A DNA stretch of 14,567 nt from GWA2-44-9 sp964429675 (GTDB lineage Bacteria > Patescibacteriota > Minisyncoccia > 2-02-FULL-40-12 > GWA2-44-9), in assembly GCA_964429675.1 (NCBI GenBank), contig CAYSDF010000021.1, positions 1-14,567 on the forward strand, in the 5' to 3' direction. The translations under genes and the position numbers were made by a program. A model generated the notes under the pieces. That model ran no database searches and was not told the origin of the DNA. It worked only from the letters and a program-made list of their open reading frames with translations. This document shows, piece by piece, positions 6,300 through 11,988 of this stretch; position 1 is the first letter of the stretch, and every line of letters begins with the position of its first letter.

Positions 6300-6576
6300 A
6301 GCTAACATTTCTTATATCCCAAACAATCGCCGAAACTTTGAATCTGCCGTTTGATATCTTCCCGGCTTCCAGTCTTCGTGAATGGACGTCGCACCCCCTT
6401 CCTGTCCGTGATCGATATTTTGCCCTGACTTTAGGAATAATATGCTGTAAATCTTTTACCGCCGTTAAGCGGTCGCTGGATCTGAAGATCAAGGACCTAT
6501 CCCTGGATTCTATAATATATCTATCATCAAGAAGACGATGAACAGACAATCTATATACATACCGATAAGTCTTCAT
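6298..6576 (-). CDS. Small, very basic protein of unknown function
   Basis: I do not recognise a family. The 92-residue protein is rich in Arg (for example R-D-R-S-L-I-F-R-S-S-D-R and K-Y-R-S-R-T-G-R-G) and strongly positively charged. Beta-strand-like ends (T-Y-R-Y-V-Y-R-L-S-V and R-F-K-V-S-A-I-V-W-D-I) flank a helical middle (residues 37-55). A nucleic-acid-binding role is plausible from charge alone. It is believed real because it is a complete unit: a -35/-10 promoter (6610-6637), a G-rich ribosome site (GGGGGGA about 5 nt before the ATG) and a strong intrinsic terminator just after the stop. An opposite-strand open frame (6338-6541) has none of these and was rejected. It lies between the homing endonuclease and the exonuclease, divergent from the latter. 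Confidence 0.7.
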   Translation of the reverse strand: MKTYRYVYRLSVHRLLDDRYIIESRDRSLIFRSSDRLTAVKDLQHIIPKVRAKYRSRTGRGCDVHSRRLEAGKISNGRFKVSAIVWDIRNVS

Positions 6577-6609
6577 ATTGTCCCCCCATCTATACCAAGA
6601 GCTCCTTGT

Positions 6610-6637
6610 ATTTTATGTAAACTTAATTTAAAGTCAA
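6610..6637 (-). promoter_or_regulatory. Promoter of the small basic protein gene
   Basis: On the minus strand TTGACT (6632-6637), a 16-nt spacer and TAAAAT (6610-6615) give a transcription start near 6603 and a leader of about 27 nt with a G-rich ribosome site. It overlaps a weaker plus-strand promoter for the exonuclease gene (TTGTAT at 6606-6611 and TAAAGT at 6629-6634, 6 nt before the ATG at 6641), so the two genes probably share and compete for this 60-bp region. Confidence 0.5.
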
Positions 6638-6640
6638 TGT

Positions 6641-7321
6641 ATGACCAGATTAATTTTTGATATTGAAACTGTCGGTGTCGAGTTCGACTCTTTGGATAAA
6701 AAGTCCAGGGAATTTGTTTTAGAATTCGCTAAAAATCCTGAAGAGGTAGAAAAGAAAAAAGAAGATCTTGTCTTCTCCCCTCTTACAGGCAGGGTAGTGA
6801 CTATCGGGATTTTGAACCCAGATACCAATAAGGGCGGTGTTTATTTTCATGATCCATCTGGTAAATTAGAAAAACATTCAGAAAATGATATTCAATACAC
6901 ACCCTGCACCTCCGAAAAAGAAGTTTTGAAAGAATTCTGGGAAACAGCCGAACGCTACGATCAGTTCATCACCTTTGGCGGCCATGCTTTCGATTGTCCA
7001 TATTTGGCCATCCGCTCGGCAATTTTAAAAATAAAGCCGACGAAAAAATTAATGGGATACAGATTTACCAAAGCTCAAGATATGCATATTGATCTTTATG
7101 ACCAGCTCACTAATTTTGGCGCAATGCGTGAAGGAAGAAAGAACCTTCACATGTGGTGTCAGGCATTCGGCATTAAAAGTTCTAAAGATAAAGGTGTAAC
7201 CGGCGATAACGTCGGTGAGCTTTTCAAGGAAAAAAAATATCTTACCATTGCTCAGTATTGCGCCGATGACCTATGGGCCACCAAAGAACTCTTCGAATAC
7301 TGGGATAAATATATAAAATAA
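6641..7321 (+). CDS. Predicted 3'-5' exonuclease, DEDDy type (PolB exonuclease-like)
   Basis: This 226-residue protein of the ribonuclease H-like exonuclease superfamily is most like the standalone PolB-related exonuclease family (DNA_pol_B_exo2). Exo I is D7-I-E9-T. Exo II is in H115-A-F-D118-C-P-Y-L, matching the F-D-x-P-x-L pattern. Exo III is Y206-C-A-D-D210, the Y-x3-D arrangement that defines the DEDDy subgroup. All four metal-binding acidic residues and the tyrosine are present, so it should be active on single-stranded DNA ends or RNA; which substrate cannot be told. There is no polymerase domain. No Shine-Dalgarno site precedes the ATG, and the -10-like TAAAGT 6 nt upstream suggests a leaderless mRNA. 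It is followed on the same strand by a PD-(D/E)XK nuclease, 139 bp away across a hairpin-rich spacer. Confidence 0.82.
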   Translation: MTRLIFDIETVGVEFDSLDKKSREFVLEFAKNPEEVEKKKEDLVFSPLTGRVVTIGILNPDTNKGGVYFHDPSGKLEKHSENDIQYTPCTSEKEVLKEFWETAERYDQFITFGGHAFDCPYLAIRSAILKIKPTKKLMGYRFTKAQDMHIDLYDQLTNFGAMREGRKNLHMWCQAFGIKSSKDKGVTGDNVGELFKEKKYLTIAQYCADDLWATKELFEYWDKYIK

Positions 7322-7324
7322 AAG

Positions 7325-7421
7325 GCGCCAGCTTATTCCCAGTTAAGGGCGGCTGGCGCAGTCCGGATCTCTAGCAGGCCGGGTCCTGTCGGAAGAAATA
7401 CACTAGAATGTACATCCGACA
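7325..7421. other. Hairpin cluster between two nuclease genes, possible structured RNA
   Basis: Three stems in a row start 3 nt after the exonuclease stop codon. First, GCGCCAGC (7325-7332) / GCTGGCGC (7352-7359) is a perfect 8-bp stem with CCC/GGG pairing inside its loop. Second, CAGG (7375-7378) / CCTG (7385-7388) is a short stem. Third, TGTCGGA (7387-7393) / TCCGACA (7415-7421) is a perfect 7-bp stem; it shares bases 7387-7388 with the second, so those two are alternatives. The stretch is GC-rich compared with its flanks and has no T tract after the first stem. A -10 box TATAAT (7429-7434) for the next gene follows immediately. Confidence 0.45.
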
Positions 7422-7460
7422 TCATTCATATAATATCGATAAATAAATCTATTGTCAAAT

Positions 7461-8213
7461 ATGTGGTATACAAATAAAGAAGATTTTATGAATGAAAATG
7501 GGTATACTGTCGACGGCATTTGGTATCCTCGGGTTACGGCAATAGTGGGAATCAAAGCCAAGCCAGCTTTGTATCAGTTTTATGCGGGATTGCCGGATTT
7601 TAAGACCGGTGAAGATATTAAGGCCAAATCTGCTGAAGAAGGCACGCTCGTACACAACACAATAGAATCTATTTTGAAAAAAGAATCCCAACCTATTCCC
7701 GAATCAATCAAGCCTGCCATGTCGGCTTTTATGGATTTCTATAATCAAAATGAAATAGTCCCCCACAAGATTGAGGAACGGGTAATTTCTAAAAAGCATC
7801 ACTACGCAGGTACGATGGATATACTGGCAGAAATCAACGGTGTCTTGGGAGTCTTGGATGTTAAAACTTCCGTGGCAATCTATCGAGATTATAGCATCCA
7901 AACATCAGCCTATATCGAAGCCCTGAAGGAAGACCCTAATATGCCTTCCTTGACCCGTTGGATACTCAGGATTGATCAATCTAGAAAGTGTCTAAAATGT
8001 CCGGCTACTTTGCGCGACAAAGGTGGTCGAGAAAAGATAAGAGGCGAAATTAAATACTCGAGAGTTAAATGCGATCATCAATGGGGCCCGATGAAAGGAG
8101 AATACGAGCTTAAAGAATTAACCACCTTCGACAATGACATAAAAGCCTTCTTAGCCTGCAAAGACCTATGGAATTGGGAAAACGAGTTCTGGTTAAAAAA
8201 GATCTACAAATAA
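7461..8213 (+). CDS. PD-(D/E)XK nuclease (RecB/Cas4-like) with a Cys/His cluster
   Basis: This 250-residue protein has a RecB-type nuclease core: G61-T-L-V-H65, E106-E-R-V, A-G-T-M-D120, then D133-V-K135-T-S (the D-x-K of the catalytic motif), and Q147-T-S-A-Y151-I-E-A-L (motif QxxxY). All core residues are present. After the core comes C177-L-K-C180 and, 24 residues on, C204-D-H206, which could bind zinc or a metal cluster; Cas4 and AddB use four cysteines instead. The N-terminal W-Y-P-R-V-T-A-I-V-G-I-K-A-K-P-A-L is typical of one bacterial and phage subfamily. The start is uncertain: ATG 7461 was chosen (about 20 nt after the transcription start implied by TATAAT at 7429-7434), but TTG 7452 and ATG 7488 are possible. 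No CRISPR array or cas gene is nearby, so a cas4 name is not justified. End processing with the upstream exonuclease is inference. Confidence 0.82.
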   Translation: MWYTNKEDFMNENGYTVDGIWYPRVTAIVGIKAKPALYQFYAGLPDFKTGEDIKAKSAEEGTLVHNTIESILKKESQPIPESIKPAMSAFMDFYNQNEIVPHKIEERVISKKHHYAGTMDILAEINGVLGVLDVKTSVAIYRDYSIQTSAYIEALKEDPNMPSLTRWILRIDQSRKCLKCPATLRDKGGREKIRGEIKYSRVKCDHQWGPMKGEYELKELTTFDNDIKAFLACKDLWNWENEFWLKKIYK

Positions 8214-8240
8214 AAATACCCCATCTCGCGGGGTATTTTA
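8213..8240. terminator. Bidirectional intrinsic terminator
   Basis: AAAATACCCC (8213-8222) and GGGGTATTTT (8230-8239) form a perfect 10-bp stem with a 7-nt loop. Because the stem ends are A on one side and T on the other, it ends in a T tract on both strands. It serves the nuclease gene (plus) and the convergent envelope protein gene (minus), whose stop lies 2 bp away. Confidence 0.88.
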
Positions 8241-8241
8241 C

Positions 8242-8961
8242 TTATTTGATGCCGTGCTCTTTCTTCCAGTAATTCTCATAATATGGCCAGAAATATTTGT
8301 TACCAAGAAGTGCGATTATTTTATACTCTCCCGAAGGAATCCTTATAGATACCAGGTTTGATTTATCCCCTCGACATTCGTAGGGAATATTTTTGCTGGA
8401 GACATCTTCAAAAAGAAATTGTTTGGAATAACCTCGGGATAGTTCGACTCCGATAAGTTTATTATCCAGCATATCCTCATGTATGGTAAAGTGATTAATT
8501 TCGTAATTATAATCGAGATTTTTTAATACAAAGTTTTGAGCATTTCCAACTTTTTTACTGTGAATCAGCTGGACCCAATTTCTTGCCCAACGATCTACGT
8601 AGTCAAAACGGCTGCCGGGATGTTGTATATGATAATCAAATGCATCTTCCTGGGTATGGTAAAGAATAGCTGCGACTGGCGGCATTGCACCAGCAGTGAG
8701 CGGCTGCTCAGTCGTATACAACAAATGTCCATGGTCAAAATCTCTGGGATCACCCAAATATCTGAAGCCCTTAAGGTACATCGTGTCGACCGCAGTTTGA
8801 ATGAGCGACCGGAGCTCCTCTTTGCTCAGATCCAACTCTTGTTCAGCAAAAGGAAATACCGCACTACTTGGAATAACACACTCTTTATCGGGTCTTTTGC
8901 TTAAGCCGATAAAAAGAAAATAAGCACAAATCCCTGTACAAAGAAACTTGTTAAGGTTCAT
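8242..8961 (-). CDS. Membrane-anchored or exported protein of unknown function
   Basis: I do not recognise a family. The 239-residue protein begins with a hydrophobic segment (about residues 6-21, F-L-C-T-G-I-C-A-Y-F-L-F-I-G-L) that can be a signal anchor, then an ordered, mixed domain of about 215 residues. Noticeable stretches are a helical region near 42-62, an aromatic and His-rich middle (D-F-D-H-G-H-L-L-Y, Y-H-T-Q-E-D-A-F-D-Y-H-I-Q-H) and a C-terminus rich in Tyr and Trp. The start at 8961 is decided by a strong AGGGGAGG site 5 nt upstream; the frame is open to 9015, but that extension spans the promoter. It has its own promoter with a palindrome over the -35 and shares the terminator at 8213-8240. 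The clustered His/Asp residues could bind metal, but no catalytic pattern is evident. Confidence 0.75.
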   Translation of the reverse strand: MNLNKFLCTGICAYFLFIGLSKRPDKECVIPSSAVFPFAEQELDLSKEELRSLIQTAVDTMYLKGFRYLGDPRDFDHGHLLYTTEQPLTAGAMPPVAAILYHTQEDAFDYHIQHPGSRFDYVDRWARNWVQLIHSKKVGNAQNFVLKNLDYNYEINHFTIHEDMLDNKLIGVELSRGYSKQFLFEDVSSKNIPYECRGDKSNLVSIRIPSGEYKIIALLGNKYFWPYYENYWKKEHGIK

Positions 8962-8986
8962 GTCCCCTCCCCTAAATTTACTATTA

Positions 8987-9018
8987 AAAATACAATATTT
9001 ACTTGAATCTGTCAAGTA
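8987..9018 (-). promoter_or_regulatory. Promoter with an overlapping palindromic operator
   Basis: On the minus strand a perfect -35 TTGACA (9010-9015) and TATTTT (8987-8992) are 17 nt apart, with transcription starting near 8980 and a leader of about 20 nt. TACTTGA (9000-9006), ATCTG and TCAAGTA (9012-9018) form a 7-5-7 inverted repeat, the shape of a dimeric repressor or activator site, covering the -35 box. A run of eight C (9025-9032) lies just upstream. Confidence 0.55.
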
Positions 9019-9036
9019 TACTGGCCCCCCCCTATA

Positions 9037-9450
9037 TTACTTCTTACAATTGCTTGCGAGTTTGTAGCCAGTCTGGATTGCTTCTTGCTCGTTGTTAAAC
9101 CAGAGCTGGTTTTTTAAAGCTATTTGCTTGGCCCCCGGACACCAGGTAAAGTGATAGAGATGCGATTTTGATGCCTTTGAAGCCACAACCCGAGGATCTA
9201 AATATTTAGGATCTATTGTAGGTTTTAGGCTCGGAAAAGGGGTAAAGCTAGGAGTAGCTATTCCCTCCTGAGCATCGCCTACTGAAGAAGCATCATAAAC
9301 ACTAGCTTTATCCTGAATTTTGACAGGATTTGAGTTGCCGGAATTTATCTTTCCCAAATTAAAGCTAATTATCGAAATTAGCACGGCACAAATCCCCAAA
9401 AATAGTTCGGATTGATATTGTTTGACTAATTTTAATAATCTTGATACCAT
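9037..9450 (-). CDS. Membrane-anchored protein with Ada-like zinc-binding domain
   Basis: The 137-residue protein has a short basic cytoplasmic start, one membrane helix (about 15-32), a low-complexity Ser/Thr/Pro linker (40-80) and a C-terminal domain (88-137). That domain resembles the Ada metal-binding fold: V-V-A-S-K-x-S-K-x-x-x-Y99-H100-x3-C104-x3-K-x-I, then L-W-F-N-N-E-Q-E-A and G-Y-K-x5-C135. Ada itself uses four cysteines; here only C104 and C135 remain, with H100 as a third possible ligand and A132 at the place of the fourth. I recall similar one-helix proteins in Patescibacteria, often called Ada-domain proteins, without known function; a DNA repair role outside the membrane is unlikely. 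Start context shows no clear Shine-Dalgarno site. Confidence 0.75.
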   Translation of the reverse strand: MVSRLLKLVKQYQSELFLGICAVLISIISFNLGKINSGNSNPVKIQDKASVYDASSVGDAQEGIATPSFTPFPSLKPTIDPKYLDPRVVASKASKSHLYHFTWCPGAKQIALKNQLWFNNEQEAIQTGYKLASNCKK

Positions 9451-9495
9451 ATATTCTACATTTGTAATTTAACCGACAGCGACCCCAAACATTAA

Positions 9496-9616
9496 TAACT
9501 GGCTCTAATCGGCATCGGACCTTCGGTCCGGCCGAGACCCAGTTACCAGTAAATTTCAACAAAGAAGCAAATCTCTCGGAAGCAGTTCAGAAAGGGACTT
9601 CTTTATTAAAATTTAC
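9496..9616. promoter_or_regulatory. Tandem multi-helix hairpins upstream of rpmA, candidate RNA leader
   Basis: Hairpin A has three stacked stems: TAACTGG (9496-9502)/CCAGTTA (9539-9545), TCGGC (9509-9513)/GCCGA (9531-9535) and CGGACC (9516-9521)/GGTCCG (9525-9530) with a TTC loop. Hairpin B follows after 3 nt: GTAAATTT (9549-9556)/AAATTTAC (9609-9616), a symmetric 4x4 internal loop, then AAAGAAG (9561-9567)/CTTCTTT (9598-9604) around a 30-nt loop with a further small stem. The pair ends 27 nt before the rpmA ATG. A third small stem, CGCC (9637-9640)/GGCG (9646-9649), encloses the start codon. The strand is unproven; a minus-strand role in front of the gene starting at 9450 is possible. Hairpin B also contains a possible -10 (TAAAAT, 9607-9612) for rpmA. 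Confidence 0.5.
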
Positions 9617-9643
9617 CTTTAATGTTCGTGGCCCCTCGCCGCT

Positions 9644-9922
9644 ATGGCGCATACAAAGGCTATAGGTAGTACACAACTAGGACGAGATTCACAGCCCAAA
9701 TACCTCGGGGTGAAGCTTCATGACGGCCAGATTGCAAAGATCGGCAATATTATAATTCGCCAAAGAGGCACTAAGTATCTAGGTGGGAAAGGTGTTCGTC
9801 TTGGCTCTGACTATACAATATACGCAGTAGTAGACGGCAAAGTCAAATTCACCACTACCAAGAAGAAGAAATTCGACGGCTCCCGTCGTTTGGTCAAAGT
9901 AGTCCACGTCCTAGCCAACTAA
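9644..9922 (+). CDS. rpmA: Ribosomal protein bL27
   Basis: bL27 sits at the peptidyl transferase centre, its N-terminal tail reaching towards the tRNA ends. The 92-residue protein follows the family closely: M-A-H-T-K-A-I-G-S-T-Q-L-G-R-D-S-Q-P-K-Y-L-G-V-K at the start, G-N-I-I-I-R-Q-R-G-T-K in the middle, then L-G-S-D-Y-T-I-Y-A-V-V-D-G-K-V-K-F. The N-terminus begins directly with the mature form, with no processed leader. It has a slightly extended basic C-terminus (K-K-K-K-F-D-G-S-R-R-L-V-K-V-V-H). rpmA usually follows rplU (bL21), but here it stands alone. The ATG has no Shine-Dalgarno site and lies in a small hairpin, downstream of the large leader-like structure. Confidence 0.97.
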   Translation: MAHTKAIGSTQLGRDSQPKYLGVKLHDGQIAKIGNIIIRQRGTKYLGGKGVRLGSDYTIYAVVDGKVKFTTTKKKKFDGSRRLVKVVHVLAN

Positions 9923-9960
9923 ATCAAAAAACTGCCCTCGGGCAGTTTTCTGATTTAGTT
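9917..9960. terminator. Bidirectional terminator, 44-bp near-perfect palindrome
   Basis: The inner stem is AAAACTGCC (9928-9936)/GGCAGTTTT (9941-9949) with loop CTCG. The outer stem AACTAAATCA (9917-9926)/TGATTTAGTT (9951-9960) continues after a single mismatch (9927/9950). The inner hairpin gives a T tract on both strands. The outer arm includes the rpmA stop codon, and the right end is 4 bp from the stop of the convergent 595-residue gene, so the two genes share it. Confidence 0.88.
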
Positions 9961-9964
9961 CTCG

Positions 9965-11752
9965 CTATTCGCCTTTTGGAAATATTCTTTCAATATCCTC
10001 ATCTTTTATTTCCACCAATCCCTTAGTAACTTCCTGCAATAGCTTTACCTTCAGATCTCTAGACAAAAACTGCTCCGGCCCACCAGATGGTTTGCCAAGC
10101 TCCAGCCAATGATTATATATTTCAACCATCTGACCGTATACAGGCATCATCACAAGTATAATTTCGTCGACTGGCAATCTTTTTAAGCCTCCGCCTAGAA
10201 GCTTTTTTATTGCCTCCTTTCCCTTCTCTATTTGTTGCATCTTCTTATTCCGTGCTTGGGTAAGGGTAAATTGAACACCCACTTTATGAATATTACCCAC
10301 CACTTCCGGACCATCTTCTATTTTAACTCCTCTTAGTCTTTTCTTTAATCTTAATTTAAAATCATATTTATAATCAAAATCTTCCACAAGACTGGATCTT
10401 AAAACAGCGAAATCTAAATCATTATTAATAGACACCCTAGCTAATAACTCTCTTCCTGCAGCCTCGGCAATATAACCTACGTTTGAGCCTATTTTTGCCA
10501 TTCTTTTTTTGCCCTTTTCTGCCACTACTTTTTCCTCGATAACTATCGGGAGATGATTCGCCGCTGGGCCATTACCAACCAGTTCCCTATCATTGAGTAC
10601 TTCCAAATCCCTCCTAGCCTCATTTACTAATATCCTTTTTGCAATAATCCTATAGGCTGGTTCTATCATCTCTCCATCGGGAACATATTTAATGCCCCAA
10701 GCATAATCAGAAACTATATCTCCTACACCTAAGTAATTCCTCTCACCACTATTCTCTACAAAATATTTTTCCGATTCCTCGTCATAATATACTACCCTTC
10801 TAGCCTCATCCTTAAATTCATTAACAGGCTCGCCATCGTCAAGATTCTTTATGGCTTGATGAAGATGTCCTATGATATTTACTTTTTCTGATCTTAAATT
10901 TCGCCGACGATTCTCTTCCTTTTGTTGCCGAATCTCTGGCATTTTTTTTGGTAACTTCTTTTTCTTATGTTCCATCTCTTTCTTTACACTTTTATCGGTC
11001 CTGAGATTCACGTTAAAAAGAATCATCCCGAATCTTTCCTCCCACCAATCTTGAATTGCTATCTTAAAAACTGTATATTCGTCTCTGGGAATAAGCTCAT
11101 TTTTTAACCTTCGGTCGATAATCTGCTGAATTTCTTCAGGAAATTCCGACTTGGCATCAGCAACAATTTCAAGCCATGTTTTCTTTATAATTTTTCCTTT
11201 TATCTCTCCGCCCTCTTGTTCTTCAATAGGAGCTTTCTCTTCTTCTTTTGATACGCTCTCTTCATTATCTGTCGCTATACCAGGATTACTAGTACCCTCT
11301 TGAGATATATCTATTTTTAAATTCTGCCTATCCTCCAGCGGTATCGAACTTAATAATTTTTTGAATAGTCCCCTCTTCACGCCCCCTCCTTTTTTGTATG
11401 TTTTATAAGATTCGGATAATCTCAACCAGTAGCCAAAATCGACTCCAAATAAATCCTGGAATAATTTATTCCTTCCTTGCTTAATCCGTCCCTTCTGTAT
11501 TGTATCTCGATCTTCTTCCGATAGTCTGCCGACATTTTCCCTTAAAATATCCTCCCATCTTTTATCTAGAGATTCTATAATCCTTAACTTTTTATTTATA
11601 ACCTCATTCCCTTCTCCTTTGGTAAGTTCCGTCTCTTGATCTCCTTTATCTTGCACCCCGACACTCCCACCCTCAGCTTCCCATGTTTCAACTTCCGGCT
11701 CGGCTGGTTCTTCCTTCTGCTTGGGTAGTTCAATTTTTGGTTCTCCTTCCAT
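9965..11752 (-). CDS. Large charged cytoplasmic protein of unknown function
   Basis: I do not recognise any domain. The 595-residue protein has no signal peptide or membrane helix. Residues 1-50 are acidic and low-complexity (E/P/G-rich). About 51-145 is helical with W-E-D-I-L-R-E-N and a Lys/Gly-rich turn (K-K-G-G-G-V-K-R-G). About 150-190 is a second acidic linker (E-E-E-K-A-P-I-E-E-Q-E-G-G). About 192-290 contains D-W-W-E-E-R-F-G and a very basic helix (H-K-K-K-K-L-P-K-K). The rest (300-595) looks like an ordered alpha/beta domain, including Y-L-G-V-G-D-I-V-S-D-Y-A-W-G. Acidic linkers joining globular parts suggest a scaffold or a nucleic-acid- or partner-binding protein. It has its own extended -10 promoter 9 nt before the ATG. 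No homology is claimed. Confidence 0.78.
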   Translation of the reverse strand: MEGEPKIELPKQKEEPAEPEVETWEAEGGSVGVQDKGDQETELTKGEGNEVINKKLRIIESLDKRWEDILRENVGRLSEEDRDTIQKGRIKQGRNKLFQDLFGVDFGYWLRLSESYKTYKKGGGVKRGLFKKLLSSIPLEDRQNLKIDISQEGTSNPGIATDNEESVSKEEEKAPIEEQEGGEIKGKIIKKTWLEIVADAKSEFPEEIQQIIDRRLKNELIPRDEYTVFKIAIQDWWEERFGMILFNVNLRTDKSVKKEMEHKKKKLPKKMPEIRQQKEENRRRNLRSEKVNIIGHLHQAIKNLDDGEPVNEFKDEARRVVYYDEESEKYFVENSGERNYLGVGDIVSDYAWGIKYVPDGEMIEPAYRIIAKRILVNEARRDLEVLNDRELVGNGPAANHLPIVIEEKVVAEKGKKRMAKIGSNVGYIAEAAGRELLARVSINNDLDFAVLRSSLVEDFDYKYDFKLRLKKRLRGVKIEDGPEVVGNIHKVGVQFTLTQARNKKMQQIEKGKEAIKKLLGGGLKRLPVDEIILVMMPVYGQMVEIYNHWLELGKPSGGPEQFLSRDLKVKLLQEVTKGLVEIKDEDIERIFPKGE

Positions 11753-11761
11753 AACCTAAAA

Positions 11762-11770
11762 ATTATATCA
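11762..11770 (-). promoter_or_regulatory. Extended -10 promoter of the 595-residue protein gene
   Basis: On the minus strand TGATATAAT is a perfect extended -10 (TATAAT at 11762-11767), 9 nt before the ATG at 11752. The leader would be only about 2-3 nt, so initiation is nearly leaderless. The -35 is weak (TTTAGT, 17 nt upstream). Confidence 0.6.
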
Positions 11771-11800
11771 GATAACTACCCCGAACTAAAGCGCAGAAAC

Positions 11801-11981
11801 CCTCTCCTCATTTTTGACATTCTGGTTTCGAGGGTAACACAATAGCCCAATTAATTGATAATTCAGCTATTCACAAATTTCGGTCGCGGAGCAGGAATGG
11901 ATAACGAAATTTGTAGCTGAATTGAGATTAATTGGGCTATTTGTCCGAAGAAATCCAACGCTTGTCAAAAATGAGGAGAGG
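11801..11981. ncRNA. Candidate structured RNA: 181-nt nested inverted repeat next to rplI
   Basis: Four perfect stems nest in order. The closing stem is 19 bp (11801-11819 with 11963-11981; left arm CCTCTCCTCATTTTTGACA). A roughly symmetric bubble of 21 nt on each side follows, with a partial TTCG/CGAA pairing inside. Then come 15 bp (AATAGCCCAATTAAT 11841-11855 / 11927-11941), a 4/3 internal loop, 10 bp (AATTCAGCTA 11860-11869 / 11914-11923), a 4-nt left bulge, 9 bp (CAAATTTCG 11874-11882 / 11905-11913) and a 22-nt apical loop. That is 53 paired positions. It starts 7 bp past the rplI stop. Length and layout (closing stem, central bubble, long upper stem) resemble 6S RNA, but I cannot match conserved 6S bases. 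TATAAA in the last rplI codons (11999-12004, minus strand) could drive it. A non-transcribed repeat element is the main alternative. Confidence 0.5.
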
Positions 11982-11988
11982 ATTTGGT

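Noticed and set aside
6338..6541. Plus-strand open frame opposite the small basic protein
   Set aside because: No promoter, ribosome site or terminator; the minus-strand gene has all three.
7461..8213. Naming the PD-(D/E)XK nuclease cas4 and looking for a CRISPR system
   Set aside because: No repeat array or cas gene is present, and the cysteine pattern differs from the Cas4 iron-sulfur site.
8536..8904. 122-codon plus-strand frame opposite the 8242-8961 gene
   Set aside because: Shadow frame with no initiation signals; the minus-strand gene has promoter, strong ribosome site and terminator.
9025..9032. Run of eight C as a phase-variation tract
   Set aside because: It is outside coding sequence and upstream of the -35 box rather than in a spacer; length alone is not enough evidence.
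9622..9624. ATG upstream of rpmA as an alternative start
   Set aside because: It is out of frame with bL27; the ATG at 9644 gives the exact family N-terminus.
11801..11981. Insertion element with terminal inverted repeats
   Set aside because: No target-site duplication flanks the 19-bp arms and there is no internal coding frame; a MITE-like repeat is still possible, so it is kept only as an alternative.
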